A stretch of DNA of 45,234 nt from NCBI GenBank assembly GCA_041672385.1, contig JBAYZQ010000003.1:1-45234 (forward strand). The letters are read 5' to 3'. The DNA comes from JBAYZQ01 sp041672385 (GTDB lineage: Bacteria; Spirochaetota; Spirochaetia; Sphaerochaetales; Sphaerochaetaceae). Positions 7,932-16,529 of this stretch are shown here, one piece after another. Position 1 is the stretch's first letter. Each line of letters opens with the position of its first letter. A program made the position numbers and the translations under genes. A model generated the notes under the pieces. The model was not told where the DNA came from, made no database searches, and saw only the letters and a program-made list of their open reading frames with translations.

Positions 7932-9028
7932 TACTTTCTATTTGCAAAATTAACTTTGACTTTTTTAGTACCGAGTACTTTCTCATTAATGCTGTCGATA
8001 ATAGTTGAGGATTTAGATTTATCAACTGTAAAGAATGAATAGGCATTTTTAAAATTAATACCAAGAATATCTTCTTTATTAATTTTTGAATTTTCAGTTA
8101 TAAAATCTGAAAGAGTTTTCGGAGTGAGTTTGTCCTGTGAGCCCAAATTAATGTAGAAAGAAATACTGTCTGGATTGCTGTTGTATTTTGAGGAATGTAC
8201 TCCGTTTCCACGTTTAGCACTTAAAAGGCAAAGCATATAGGCCGTAAAATAATTTCTTCTAAAAAAAGGAACATTTTTTTTGATTAAAGATTTTGCTTTT
8301 TCAAGATCTTCAGGATTTGTGTAATTAAGAGTTTGTGATAATAAATCTTTAACCCTATCTTCATTAAGGTCTAATTCTCTTTTTCTGTTTTTGTTGTCCA
8401 TGTGTTTTTTCTCCTTGTAAAAGGAAGATCGTTCAAGTTTGGGATTTGTAATTACCTTAGGTTCCGTCTTTATAATTTTGACTTTTTCTTCATTTGTTTT
8501 CAGGACCTTTTCTTGTTTTTGATCTTTCCATTGAATTTTAGTGGTTTGAGGTGGGAAAAAGATTGGCAGTTCGTCGCAATAAGTAAAATAAACGACTTCT
8601 GTTGATAAGTTAGTTACTTTAGATAAAAGGAAACTAATATCATTAATAAAGGTTTGGTCGCCTTGTGATGACTCTACAAAGCAAAAAATCATAATCTTCC
8701 CAAAAATTGACAACGAAATATTATCTCGTCTTAAATGGTCAATAATTCTTCCAGGGTGGGAAATTATGCTTAATGCTGGATTATTCAAGGTTTTTAAGTC
8801 CTCTATTACAGGTTGATCTAAATCTAAAAACGAAAGATTCTTATTAAGGCCATTACCAACAAAGGTATCTGGAATAATAAACAATGTCCTTTTTGAAACT
8901 GGACATTCTATAAATCTGTTTTCTACGAGAGATTCAACGCTTCCTAATTTTTCTTTATTTTTCTCATCAACTAAAAACACACTTGCATGTGTAAACTCCA
9001 TTTGCTTCGAGAATTCTGTTTTCTCCAT
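7931..9028 (-). CDS. Protein with C-terminal DbpA-type RNA-binding domain, no helicase
   Basis: 365 residues. The C-terminal 75 or so (FYINLGSQDKLTPKTLSDFI ... GINFKNAYSFFTV ... KVKVNF) look like the RRM-like domain that ends DEAD-box helicases such as DbpA and CsdA, yet there is no helicase core. Residues 1-165 form a domain I do not recognise, with segments like STEVVYFTYCDELPIFF, and a Lys-rich linker (about 170-225) joins them. It may bind structured RNA, such as rRNA, as an assembly factor; that is inference from the one domain. Coupled with the MBL hydrolase and divergent from the coiled-coil/mltG operon. Confidence 0.75.
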   Translation of the reverse strand: MEKTEFSKQMEFTHASVFLVDEKNKEKLGSVESLVENRFIECPVSKRTLFIIPDTFVGNGLNKNLSFLDLDQPVIEDLKTLNNPALSIISHPGRIIDHLRRDNISLSIFGKIMIFCFVESSQGDQTFINDISFLLSKVTNLSTEVVYFTYCDELPIFFPPQTTKIQWKDQKQEKVLKTNEEKVKIIKTEPKVITNPKLERSSFYKEKKHMDNKNRKRELDLNEDRVKDLLSQTLNYTNPEDLEKAKSLIKKNVPFFRRNYFTAYMLCLLSAKRGNGVHSSKYNSNPDSISFYINLGSQDKLTPKTLSDFITENSKINKEDILGINFKNAYSFFTVDKSKSSTIIDSINEKVLGTKKVKVNFANRK

Positions 9029-9080
9029 TTTTACCGTTCCACTTTTTATATTTCTTTAAGAATATAAAGGAGAGCGGTAT

Positions 9081-10154
9081 TTGTCAAGGAAGAATTATTA
9101 TGATAATATGGGTTTGATGATAACAATTGCCAGTCAGATTGATACTTTGAAAAAGAAGATTGATACAGCTAAAAAGAATCTTCAGCTTTCTTATGAACAA
9201 TTAGGTCAGCAAATTGTAAAAAACAAAGAGATATTCCCTTATTTGGATGATGAAGATTTATCTAAAGAATTGGATGACCTTATTTTCAAAGATAAAAGTC
9301 TTCAAACTTCAATTAATGAAGTGCAGCAAACCATTGAAAAAATTCAAAAAAATGATAAAGGAATAACTAACCTTAGCTCTAATCTAGAACATTTTAGAAA
9401 ACAATTTCAAAGCCTTCTAGAAATGTTAGGAGCAAATGTTGTTGAAGTTTATGATTCTGGAAAATTATCTGAAGAGCTTTTCTATTGTATTATGCCTCTT
9501 TTGGATTACAGGAAAAAGAAAAAGAAAACTACAAACTCAAAATTACTTAAAACGGTTTTTTATAAAACTGGAAAATTAGTATATTATTCTGAAAGAGGAA
9601 ATAATATTTCCAATTTCCGTGCTCAAGCCATATTAGCCGAATTGTATGAAATTAATGCACTAAGACTTAAATGTCGAAAGAATATAAGTGAGCATAAGGC
9701 CAAACTTGACAGTTTAGAAAAAAGCTATGGAGCTGTTGGTGTTGTTAATATTCGTTTAAGAGAACTTAAAATGGATAAGAATAGCCATACAAACCTGCTA
9801 AATAGTGCTTTTCAAAAATATGGTGAAAAACTTTATAAGTTGAATAATGATCAATGGGAAAAAGAAGTACCTCTTTTTCTTAAAGAAGAGTTAGAGAAAG
9901 TAAAAAAAGATAGCAATCAAATTAGTTTTTATGATATTCAAATGAAATATTTAGACGTTGAACAAAATATTATTTCCAGCGGAAACCGTATTTCACAATA
10001 TACGGAAAGACTTAATTATTTAAAAAAACAAAAATCAGCACTTGAAGAAGCTCAAAAAAAGGCCGAAGATAATATTGAAATTGAAAATAATCAGATTAAA
10101 GAGTTAAAAAAAACTCAAACTGAGCTTGAAAAGAAAGCAGAAGGGTTGATTTAA
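9081..10154 (+). CDS. Cytoplasmic coiled-coil protein of unknown function, TTG start
   Basis: 357 residues, almost wholly alpha-helical and charged, with heptad-like Leu/Ile spacing in three blocks (about 10-115, 190-235, 275-357). No signal peptide, membrane helix or enzyme motif is visible. The start is TTG at 9081, chosen because AAAGGAG (9066-9072) sits eight bases upstream; the next in-frame ATG (9108) has no ribosome site. Only one base separates its stop from the mltG start, so it is probably made with the murein transglycosylase. A scaffold role in cell-wall growth is conceivable but not shown. Confidence 0.78.
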   Translation: MSRKNYYDNMGLMITIASQIDTLKKKIDTAKKNLQLSYEQLGQQIVKNKEIFPYLDDEDLSKELDDLIFKDKSLQTSINEVQQTIEKIQKNDKGITNLSSNLEHFRKQFQSLLEMLGANVVEVYDSGKLSEELFYCIMPLLDYRKKKKKTTNSKLLKTVFYKTGKLVYYSERGNNISNFRAQAILAELYEINALRLKCRKNISEHKAKLDSLEKSYGAVGVVNIRLRELKMDKNSHTNLLNSAFQKYGEKLYKLNNDQWEKEVPLFLKEELEKVKKDSNQISFYDIQMKYLDVEQNIISSGNRISQYTERLNYLKKQKSALEEAQKKAEDNIEIENNQIKELKKTQTELEKKAEGLI

Positions 10155-10155
10155 A

Positions 10156-11301
10156 ATGGTTAAACCTGTTGAAAAGAAGAAGAACTTAGAAAAAAAAAGA
10201 AATTCTTCGAATACTTCTAGAAAAAAGACAACAAATCATTCAAAAGTCCAGAAAATGAAGAGTCAGCGCTCTAGGGTTTCTTCCAAGCTACCACAGGAGA
10301 GTGGAATTTCCAACTCATCGCAAAGAATAGTATTAATAGTCCTGTGTATTATTTTGATAATAATGCTTTCAGTTCTTCTAATAAGTAACTTTCCATGGAA
10401 GAGCCAAAGTTTAGAAAAAATCGAAGGTCTAAAAAGTGTGACTTTTGAAATAGAACCTGGAGAAGTAGCCAGCGGAATATGTTACAGGTTTGCTGAATTA
10501 GCTTTAGTAGACAATCCTGAAATGATGCTAGATGATTTAAAAAAAATGGAGTTAACCCAAAAGATTATAGCTGGAAGTTACCAATTGGATTATGGTTTAT
10601 CAGTAGACGAGTATATTAATATAATTACTCATCCCAAAAAAGAAACTGAAGTTACTCTAAAAATATATGCAGGGTGGACACTTAACGAAATAGATGAAAA
10701 ATTATCCAATCAAGGTTTTTTTGAAAAAAATAGTTTTATTGAAGAAACAAAGCATATTAAAGAGAAAAATAAACTCTCTTTTAGTGAAGGATGGTTTCAA
10801 AGTGGAGTTTACACTGTAAATAGAGATGAAATTGTAACTCAACTAGCTGAAAAAATGTTCGAAGGAACTCAAAGAACGTTAAGTGAGTATTCTAATGAAA
10901 TTCAAAAACAAAATCTTAAAACCGAAGACGTAATTGTTATTGCAAGTCTTATAGAGGCAGAAACTCATGATAAAGATCAAATGAAAATGATTTCTGGAAT
11001 AATAAGAAATCGCCTTAATCAAGAAATGCCCCTAGGAATTGATGCCACAACACGTTATGAGAAAAAGGATTGGATAAATCCACTTCAAACTTCTGATTTT
11101 GTTTCAGATAGTTCCTATAACACTAGAAGAAATAAAGGTCTTCCTATAACAGGTATATGCTGTTCAAGTGAGGAAGCTTTAAAAGCAACAATTTTTTATA
11201 CAGAAAATCCCTACTTTTATTATCGACATGATGCTAATGGAAATATTCATTACAGTATAACTTATTCACAACACCTTGAGAGTCTTCAGGAAAACCCTTA
11301 A
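10156..11301 (+). CDS. mltG: Endolytic murein transglycosylase MltG (YceG-like)
   Basis: Membrane-anchored enzyme that cleaves nascent glycan strands and so sets their length. A Lys/Ser-rich cytoplasmic tail (about 1-55), one membrane helix (about 57-80, IVLIVLCIILIIMLSVLLI), a LysM-like region, and the catalytic YceG domain with IASLIEAETHD (Glu of IEAE is the acid), ISGIIRNRL and MPLGIDATTRYE. The usual LQSDPT is here GIDATT and the usual GLPPGPI/NPG loop is GLPITGICCSSEEAL, so it is a divergent member. ENPYFYYRHDANGNIHYS near the end matches the family's FV.. DGSGGH.F motif. 381 residues is normal. Confidence 0.88.
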   Translation: MVKPVEKKKNLEKKRNSSNTSRKKTTNHSKVQKMKSQRSRVSSKLPQESGISNSSQRIVLIVLCIILIIMLSVLLISNFPWKSQSLEKIEGLKSVTFEIEPGEVASGICYRFAELALVDNPEMMLDDLKKMELTQKIIAGSYQLDYGLSVDEYINIITHPKKETEVTLKIYAGWTLNEIDEKLSNQGFFEKNSFIEETKHIKEKNKLSFSEGWFQSGVYTVNRDEIVTQLAEKMFEGTQRTLSEYSNEIQKQNLKTEDVIVIASLIEAETHDKDQMKMISGIIRNRLNQEMPLGIDATTRYEKKDWINPLQTSDFVSDSSYNTRRNKGLPITGICCSSEEALKATIFYTENPYFYYRHDANGNIHYSITYSQHLESLQENP

Positions 11302-11796
11302 TTAACTGTTATTTGCCTGGTTTTTAATATAATTTTTCTCAAGTTCTTGTTCAAAAATTGGAAAAGACTTATCTAGTTTATTTACAGGATAACAAGCTAA
11401 AACCCATACTTCTGAATCCTTTGAGATAAATTTATCAATTAAGGTTGTATCTTTCATTGCTATTTGGTTAATTTCTAACTTTAAATCATCCATAGTTGAA
11501 TCTAAGGTATCTTGGTCTAGAATCTGTTTATTTTCGGAAAAATAATCTTCTAAATGTTCTCTAACTTGGCTTTCTAACCAAGTAGCAATTTGTTGATTTG
11601 CTTTTTCTTGAGCTTCACTTAAGTTCTCTGAAGTAGATTCTCCGGTTTGAGAGGCTACGCTATAGTAATAAGTTGCACTTTGAGGCATCTGTGATACCCA
11701 GTCTGGTTCGTTTGTAGACTGCTCCGAATTAACGGTTGCACAGCCTGTTATAAAGATTATAGAAATAAGTACAAATAGTATTAAATTTCTTTTCAT
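11302..11796 (-). CDS. LPP20-family lipoprotein
   Basis: 164-residue outer-membrane-type lipoprotein. The signal peptide ends in a lipobox IFITGC, with Cys19 as the lipidated residue. The mature part matches the LPP20 pattern: PDWV near the start, a YYSVA.. segment, a helical SEAQEKANQQIATWLESQV stretch and VWVLACYP close to the C terminus. LPP20 proteins are widespread in spirochaetes and epsilonproteobacteria; function is unknown. GAGG precedes the ATG. Its stop abuts the mltG stop from the other strand with no bases between. Confidence 0.85.
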   Translation of the reverse strand: MKRNLILFVLISIIFITGCATVNSEQSTNEPDWVSQMPQSATYYYSVASQTGESTSENLSEAQEKANQQIATWLESQVREHLEDYFSENKQILDQDTLDSTMDDLKLEINQIAMKDTTLIDKFISKDSEVWVLACYPVNKLDKSFPIFEQELEKNYIKNQANNS

Positions 11797-11856
11797 TAAA
11801 TTTCCTCGCTACTTAGGATGAACAACTTAAAGAGAAAAAGGTTACAATTTTCAGGG

Positions 11857-14800
11857 TTATTTTAGAAACTCTGCAAGGATGTTTGCAAATTGATTTAATT
11901 TGATAGGCTTAAAAATATATCCATTCATGCCACTATTTGTTATTTTCTCTGATATATCACTGTAAGTTTCAGCAGTCATTGCAATTATAGGAAGAGAAAG
12001 AGCATCTGATTTTGAACTATTTCTTATTTTTTCAGTTGCCTCAAACCCATCCATTATAGGCATCCTAAGATCCATAAGTACAAGGGCATAGGTGTTTTCT
12101 TCATTTTGTAAGAATTTATCAAGTGCTTCTTGTCCGTTTGAGGCAGTTTCAACTTTGAGATTAAAATGTCTAAGAATCGCAGCTGCAATATCTTGATTCA
12201 TTTTATTGTCTTCCACAAGAAGAATGTTCTGTCCATCAAAATTAAAGTTTAAACTTGGTACTTCGTCTTGATTTTCTTTGTCTTTAATATTTTTATTCTG
12301 GAATTTATTAATTGAATTTACCAAAGGAATCTTAAAGGAAAAAACACTACCCTTTAATTTTTGACTTTCAATTTCAATCCTACCACCCAAAAGTTCAACA
12401 ATTTTCTGAGCAATGGTTAGTCCAAGTCCAATACCGTCATTTATTCCTTTTCCCGCTGGATCTTCTTTTTCAAAAGGAAGAAAAATCTTTTCCAAGAAAG
12501 GTTTAGATATTCCAATTCCATCATCCTTGACAGAAAAATTTATAATTGTTTGATTAACACCAGGTTTTATTAATTTGAAATTGAGTTCTATTGAACCTCC
12601 GAAAGGGGTAAAACTAACAGCATTATTCAAAAGTAAAATTAAAAGCTCTTTTAAGCGTTGAGGATCTGAAATAAATAGCTTTGTTTCAATATCAGTGTCG
12701 ATATTAACTTTATAATTAAGGTGTTTGGCAGCTAATTCAGCTCCAATTTCTTGATGAAGGTCCAAAGCTAAATTCTTTAAGTTAAATTCAGAATTTGAAA
12801 GTTTAACTTTATTAAACTCAAAATTTGAAAGTTCTTCCATTCTTTCAATGATGTACTGTAAATGTTGGACCGAAAGGTTACAAGTGTTCAAGGAATTCTG
12901 GAAATCAATTTTTCCTTCAAGTTTTGGTCGTGTTTCTTGTAAACAATTCAAAAGTTTTTCAATTGGAACTTGAATTTGGGTGGCCAAAAAGAAAAGGCTA
13001 TCCTTTCTATTTTCAGATATTTGATACATTTTTTTCTTATTTTCAGCTAATTTTTTCAAAATTTGAGTTTCTGAAAGTTTATATTTGTTGATGTTTTGTT
13101 TAACAATAATAATATTAGAAGGTCTCTTCAAAGAAGGTGCAATTCCAAAAATATGATATTTATACCAAACCTCTAAATTATCAGCAATCTTTTCTTTACC
13201 TTCAAAGTCGATACATTTTTGATTTTCAATAAGATTGTCCAAAAACTGTCTGGTTAAAGTTCTTTTTGAAACACTGCTTTCATTATTTCTTAGAACCTCA
13301 GAAAAAATTTTATTTGCATCTTCATTAATCCCAATGGTTTTTAATTTTCCTTTTTCCACTTTGTAATATAAACTTTTATTGCTAGCAAAATTTATTTCTA
13401 TTACCTGTTCATTTGTATTCAACAAATATATAAGTAAGCGTTCAATTTCTTGTTTATTCTCTCTTTTTAATCTAAAGATATGAACTATTGTAAAGACTAA
13501 TATAGCCAGTGTTAGCATTAATAATATTAATAAAGGTAAAACAGATTGCACCATAGGAGTAAATCGACTTGAGAGATTATCTTTAATAAGGTTATTGTTG
13601 TTTGTTCTAATTATTTGTGTTATTGCCTTATCACTAATTAAATCGATGCTTTGATTTAAAATAGAAAACAAAGCCTTTGGGGCTTCACAACTTAGGGCAA
13701 AGGAAACATCTATGTTTTTCTCTGAAATGTTTAAAATATTAAAATTAGAATAATTAAGATGATTTTTTAGATAAGAAGCGCTGTAATTATCAATAAAACA
13801 AGAAGTGATGGCTTTTTCGGAAAGAGCTTCAAAACATTCTAGGTTTGAAGGAAATATTGTAATGTTTGAAAAACCTTCTCCTTCAATTAAATTTAAAGGA
13901 ATAGAATCTGGAATAGCATAACTTAAATCATTACTTTTATTTTGTGGATTGTTTACCTCAATTATTGGTAAGGAAAAATATGGATTGGTTGCTATTAAAC
14001 AATTTTGTTCTAACCTTGGATCCTTATTACTAAAATTAAGTAGTGCATCTGCTTTTCCCGATTTAACTTCTGAAATAGCTTCTTCAATGGTGGATACACC
14101 TTCGTAATTGAATTTTAATCGACTATTTTTCTCAATAATATTTGCTATATCTATTAAATAACCAGAAAATTCTTTTTTATTTTCCATAACTAAGGGACTA
14201 GAGTTGTTTACATAAACTATTGTGATATCATTATGATTATTTAGATATTCTTGAATGTCAGCATCTAAAACAATAATATCGTCTGTTTTGGTTTTATTGT
14301 ATTTTGTAGCTAACTCAGTCTGAAAATTTGGTTTATTTTCAGCAATAAGTTTTTGTGCAAGGTTTAATTGGTCAAGGAGAATGGTATCAAAAGGAGTTGT
14401 AGTAAAATAAAAAGGAGTAGGATCAATCTTTGCAATTGGTCTTGTTCCTGTGTCAAATTGATAGTTTGATATTACTCCGGCTTCAATTTCTCCTGCAAGA
14501 ACTGAGTTTATTACTTCTTCAAAGGTATCATAATAAACTGCTTTAACGGAAAAATTATTAAGTTCAGAAAAATTATTAAAAAGATTAATTGTATTTGTTT
14601 TTTTTACAAATCCAACTTCTAAATTATTATAACTTGAATAATCATAAGGTATTAATTTGCTATCATCTCGGGTGAATAAAGTCGTAAAACTAGTGCCACT
14701 AGAAAGATCTGCATAATTTAAAAATTCGTCTCTTTCTTTGCTGTAATCTAACCATCCAATTAAGTCAAGTTCCCCATTTTTAACCATTTCAAGTCCTTCT

Positions 14801-15021
14801 TGAAGGGTCGTTGGATAGTATTCATAAGTCCACTGAGTATATTTAGCTATTTCATCAAGAAAATCAATTTCATATCCAGTTGGGGGATTTGTAGAAGTAT
14901 CACAATAACCAGGGGCATCAAAAAGTGCGACTCGAACAATTTCTGAATTTGCAGATAAGGTAAAAATCATTACAAAAAGTAATAATAAAAATAACTGAAT
15001 TTTCCCAAACTTCAAATTCAT
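11857..15021 (-). CDS. Two-sensor hybrid kinase-like protein lacking the phospho-acceptor His
   Basis: 1054 residues, BvgS-like layout. A signal sequence (1-25), two tandem periplasmic SBP_bac_3 domains (about 27-245 and 262-475), one membrane helix (489-515), a PAS-like region (about 525-645), a dimerisation helix region (about 665-735), a HATPase domain (about 784-900) with N box N799/N800, G1 DDGIGIS (833-839) and G2 GIGLGL (863-868), and a complete receiver (931-1052) with E937/D938, D984, T1016, K1038. In the dimerisation region the H-box reads FFLATQIQVPIEK: aligned without gaps on I-x-x-P, Thr681 takes the place of His and Gln682 of the acid. Autophosphorylation in the classical way is therefore not expected. 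No DNA-binding output is attached. Ligands of such domains are usually amino acids or similar small molecules. Confidence 0.9.
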   Translation of the reverse strand: MNLKFGKIQLFLLLLFVMIFTLSANSEIVRVALFDAPGYCDTSTNPPTGYEIDFLDEIAKYTQWTYEYYPTTLQEGLEMVKNGELDLIGWLDYSKERDEFLNYADLSSGTSFTTLFTRDDSKLIPYDYSSYNNLEVGFVKKTNTINLFNNFSELNNFSVKAVYYDTFEEVINSVLAGEIEAGVISNYQFDTGTRPIAKIDPTPFYFTTTPFDTILLDQLNLAQKLIAENKPNFQTELATKYNKTKTDDIIVLDADIQEYLNNHNDITIVYVNNSSPLVMENKKEFSGYLIDIANIIEKNSRLKFNYEGVSTIEEAISEVKSGKADALLNFSNKDPRLEQNCLIATNPYFSLPIIEVNNPQNKSNDLSYAIPDSIPLNLIEGEGFSNITIFPSNLECFEALSEKAITSCFIDNYSASYLKNHLNYSNFNILNISEKNIDVSFALSCEAPKALFSILNQSIDLISDKAITQIIRTNNNNLIKDNLSSRFTPMVQSVLPLLILLMLTLAILVFTIVHIFRLKRENKQEIERLLIYLLNTNEQVIEINFASNKSLYYKVEKGKLKTIGINEDANKIFSEVLRNNESSVSKRTLTRQFLDNLIENQKCIDFEGKEKIADNLEVWYKYHIFGIAPSLKRPSNIIIVKQNINKYKLSETQILKKLAENKKKMYQISENRKDSLFFLATQIQVPIEKLLNCLQETRPKLEGKIDFQNSLNTCNLSVQHLQYIIERMEELSNFEFNKVKLSNSEFNLKNLALDLHQEIGAELAAKHLNYKVNIDTDIETKLFISDPQRLKELLILLLNNAVSFTPFGGSIELNFKLIKPGVNQTIINFSVKDDGIGISKPFLEKIFLPFEKEDPAGKGINDGIGLGLTIAQKIVELLGGRIEIESQKLKGSVFSFKIPLVNSINKFQNKNIKDKENQDEVPSLNFNFDGQNILLVEDNKMNQDIAAAILRHFNLKVETASNGQEALDKFLQNEENTYALVLMDLRMPIMDGFEATEKIRNSSKSDALSLPIIAMTAETYSDISEKITNSGMNGYIFKPIKLNQFANILAEFLK

Positions 15022-15107
15022 TTAAAAGAACTCCCTTGCTTTCAATATATCATAATAATGATTGTTTTGAAATATAAAGAAAAGGTAATAAATAAAGTAA
15101 TTTGAAC

Positions 15108-16403
15108 TTATATAAGATTTTTCATCCCCTCAGAGGCTCTTATTCCACTAGCCCAAGCCCCAGTTATTCCTCGGCTTGTTCCAGCCCCATCTCCTGCAAA
15201 GAAAATAGAATCAGTTACTCTAAAATGATTATCCAAATAATTTGGTTTGTTGGCGTAAAGTTTTATTTCTGGATAATAAATAATTGTAGATGGATGTAGA
15301 ACTCCTGGAATTATAGTGTCAAGATTTTTCATTGCTTTCCAAATATAACGGAGTATTTTAGAAGGCATTGCCAAAGAAATATCACTTGGACAACAGGCTT
15401 TTAAAGTTGGTTCAAAATCAAAAAGGTCATCATTAAAACTGTTAGTTTTACTCCTACTTCCTAAACGAAAGTCTCCTACACGTTGCATTAAAGGATGACC
15501 TCCACCAAGAAGGGCTGCTTGAAGACCAAGGCTTTCAGCATAGGCTTGCCCGCTTACTAGAGGAGCTGTAAGCCTGACAGTTTTAAGTATTGCAAAATTT
15601 ACCAAACCATTGTCTGTTTTCTTATCAGCACTGTAGGCATGGCCATTAACGCTGTACCAGGATTCTCCAGTTTTGGTTAAATACCTTTCTTGAACAACAT
15701 GTGCATTTCCACTGTTCGTACAAAAGGTTCTAACTTTTTCAGGGAAATAAAATTTTGGATCATAATAATCTTTTACAATTGGGTAATGTTCAATACGAGT
15801 TTCTAGTCTTACCCCAATATCAATAATATTGTCAATAAAGTCTATGTTTAAAACATCCATTACCCTCTGTAGAAAACTGAATCCATGTCTTCCTGGAGCA
15901 ATTAGGATAGTTTTATATTTTAATCTTCTTTTTGTAGTAGTAATGGCTTTTTTATCACTTTCAATAGTAAGCATTTCTTCACCTAGGGAAAGTTCAATAC
16001 CTTCATCCTCAAGTTGCTTTAAGAGTTTTTTTATAAGAAGTAATCCACCATCGGTTCCAAGGTGAGTTTGCTGAATTTCAAGAAGTCTACAACCAAGTCT
16101 ATCAGCTCTTTTACTGTAAATTTCAACATTTGATTTTGGAAGCATCTCAGGCTTTAAAAATTTAATAACCTTTTCAAGGTAGAATTCACTTTCTTCTCTT
16201 GACCAATATTCAGTTGGAAATCCTATGGGGTAAGAAAAATTCATTTTGCAATCATTCCTCATTCCACCAGTGGAGTAAGGAGATTTATCAATCATTAGAA
16301 TTCTTGCATTTGGTTTTTGTTCTTTCAAAGAAAAGGCACACCCCATTCCTGCAGGTCCACTTCCAACGATAATTGCATCGTATTCATAATTTTTTAGGTC
16401 CAT
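15108..16403 (-). CDS. FAD-dependent oxidoreductase (COG2509-like)
   Basis: 431 residues, cytosolic. The N terminus carries the FAD Rossmann motif AIIVGSGPAGMGCAFSL, then STGGMRNDCKMNFSYPIG, characteristic of the uncharacterised FAD-dependent dehydrogenases grouped as COG2509. A second dinucleotide-type segment (TILIAPGRHG) and the C-terminal FAD-closing motif FFAGDGAGTSRGITGAWASGI are present. Substrate unknown. GGAG precedes the ATG. It lies downstream of nrdD but a good terminator (16474-16507) separates them, so it likely has its own promoter in 16404-16473, which I could not define. Confidence 0.82.
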   Translation of the reverse strand: MDLKNYEYDAIIVGSGPAGMGCAFSLKEQKPNARILMIDKSPYSTGGMRNDCKMNFSYPIGFPTEYWSREESEFYLEKVIKFLKPEMLPKSNVEIYSKRADRLGCRLLEIQQTHLGTDGGLLLIKKLLKQLEDEGIELSLGEEMLTIESDKKAITTTKRRLKYKTILIAPGRHGFSFLQRVMDVLNIDFIDNIIDIGVRLETRIEHYPIVKDYYDPKFYFPEKVRTFCTNSGNAHVVQERYLTKTGESWYSVNGHAYSADKKTDNGLVNFAILKTVRLTAPLVSGQAYAESLGLQAALLGGGHPLMQRVGDFRLGSRSKTNSFNDDLFDFEPTLKACCPSDISLAMPSKILRYIWKAMKNLDTIIPGVLHPSTIIYYPEIKLYANKPNYLDNHFRVTDSIFFAGDGAGTSRGITGAWASGIRASEGMKNLI

Positions 16404-16473
16404 TCTTTTAACTCCATAAAAACAAAGTTATTATAATGTAATTTAAAAGTTTAAAACATTGTTTTTTTAAAAT

Positions 16474-16507
16474 AAAATAAAATACTGCCGATTTTCGCGG
16501 CAGTATT
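16474..16507 (-). terminator. Rho-independent terminator after nrdD
   Basis: Perfect 10-bp stem: AATACTGCCG at 16481-16490 pairs with CGGCAGTATT at 16498-16507 around a 7-base loop. Read on the minus strand it is followed by a T-rich but interrupted tract. Confidence 0.8.
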
Positions 16508-16529
16508 CATATTTGATTTGTTGATTAAC

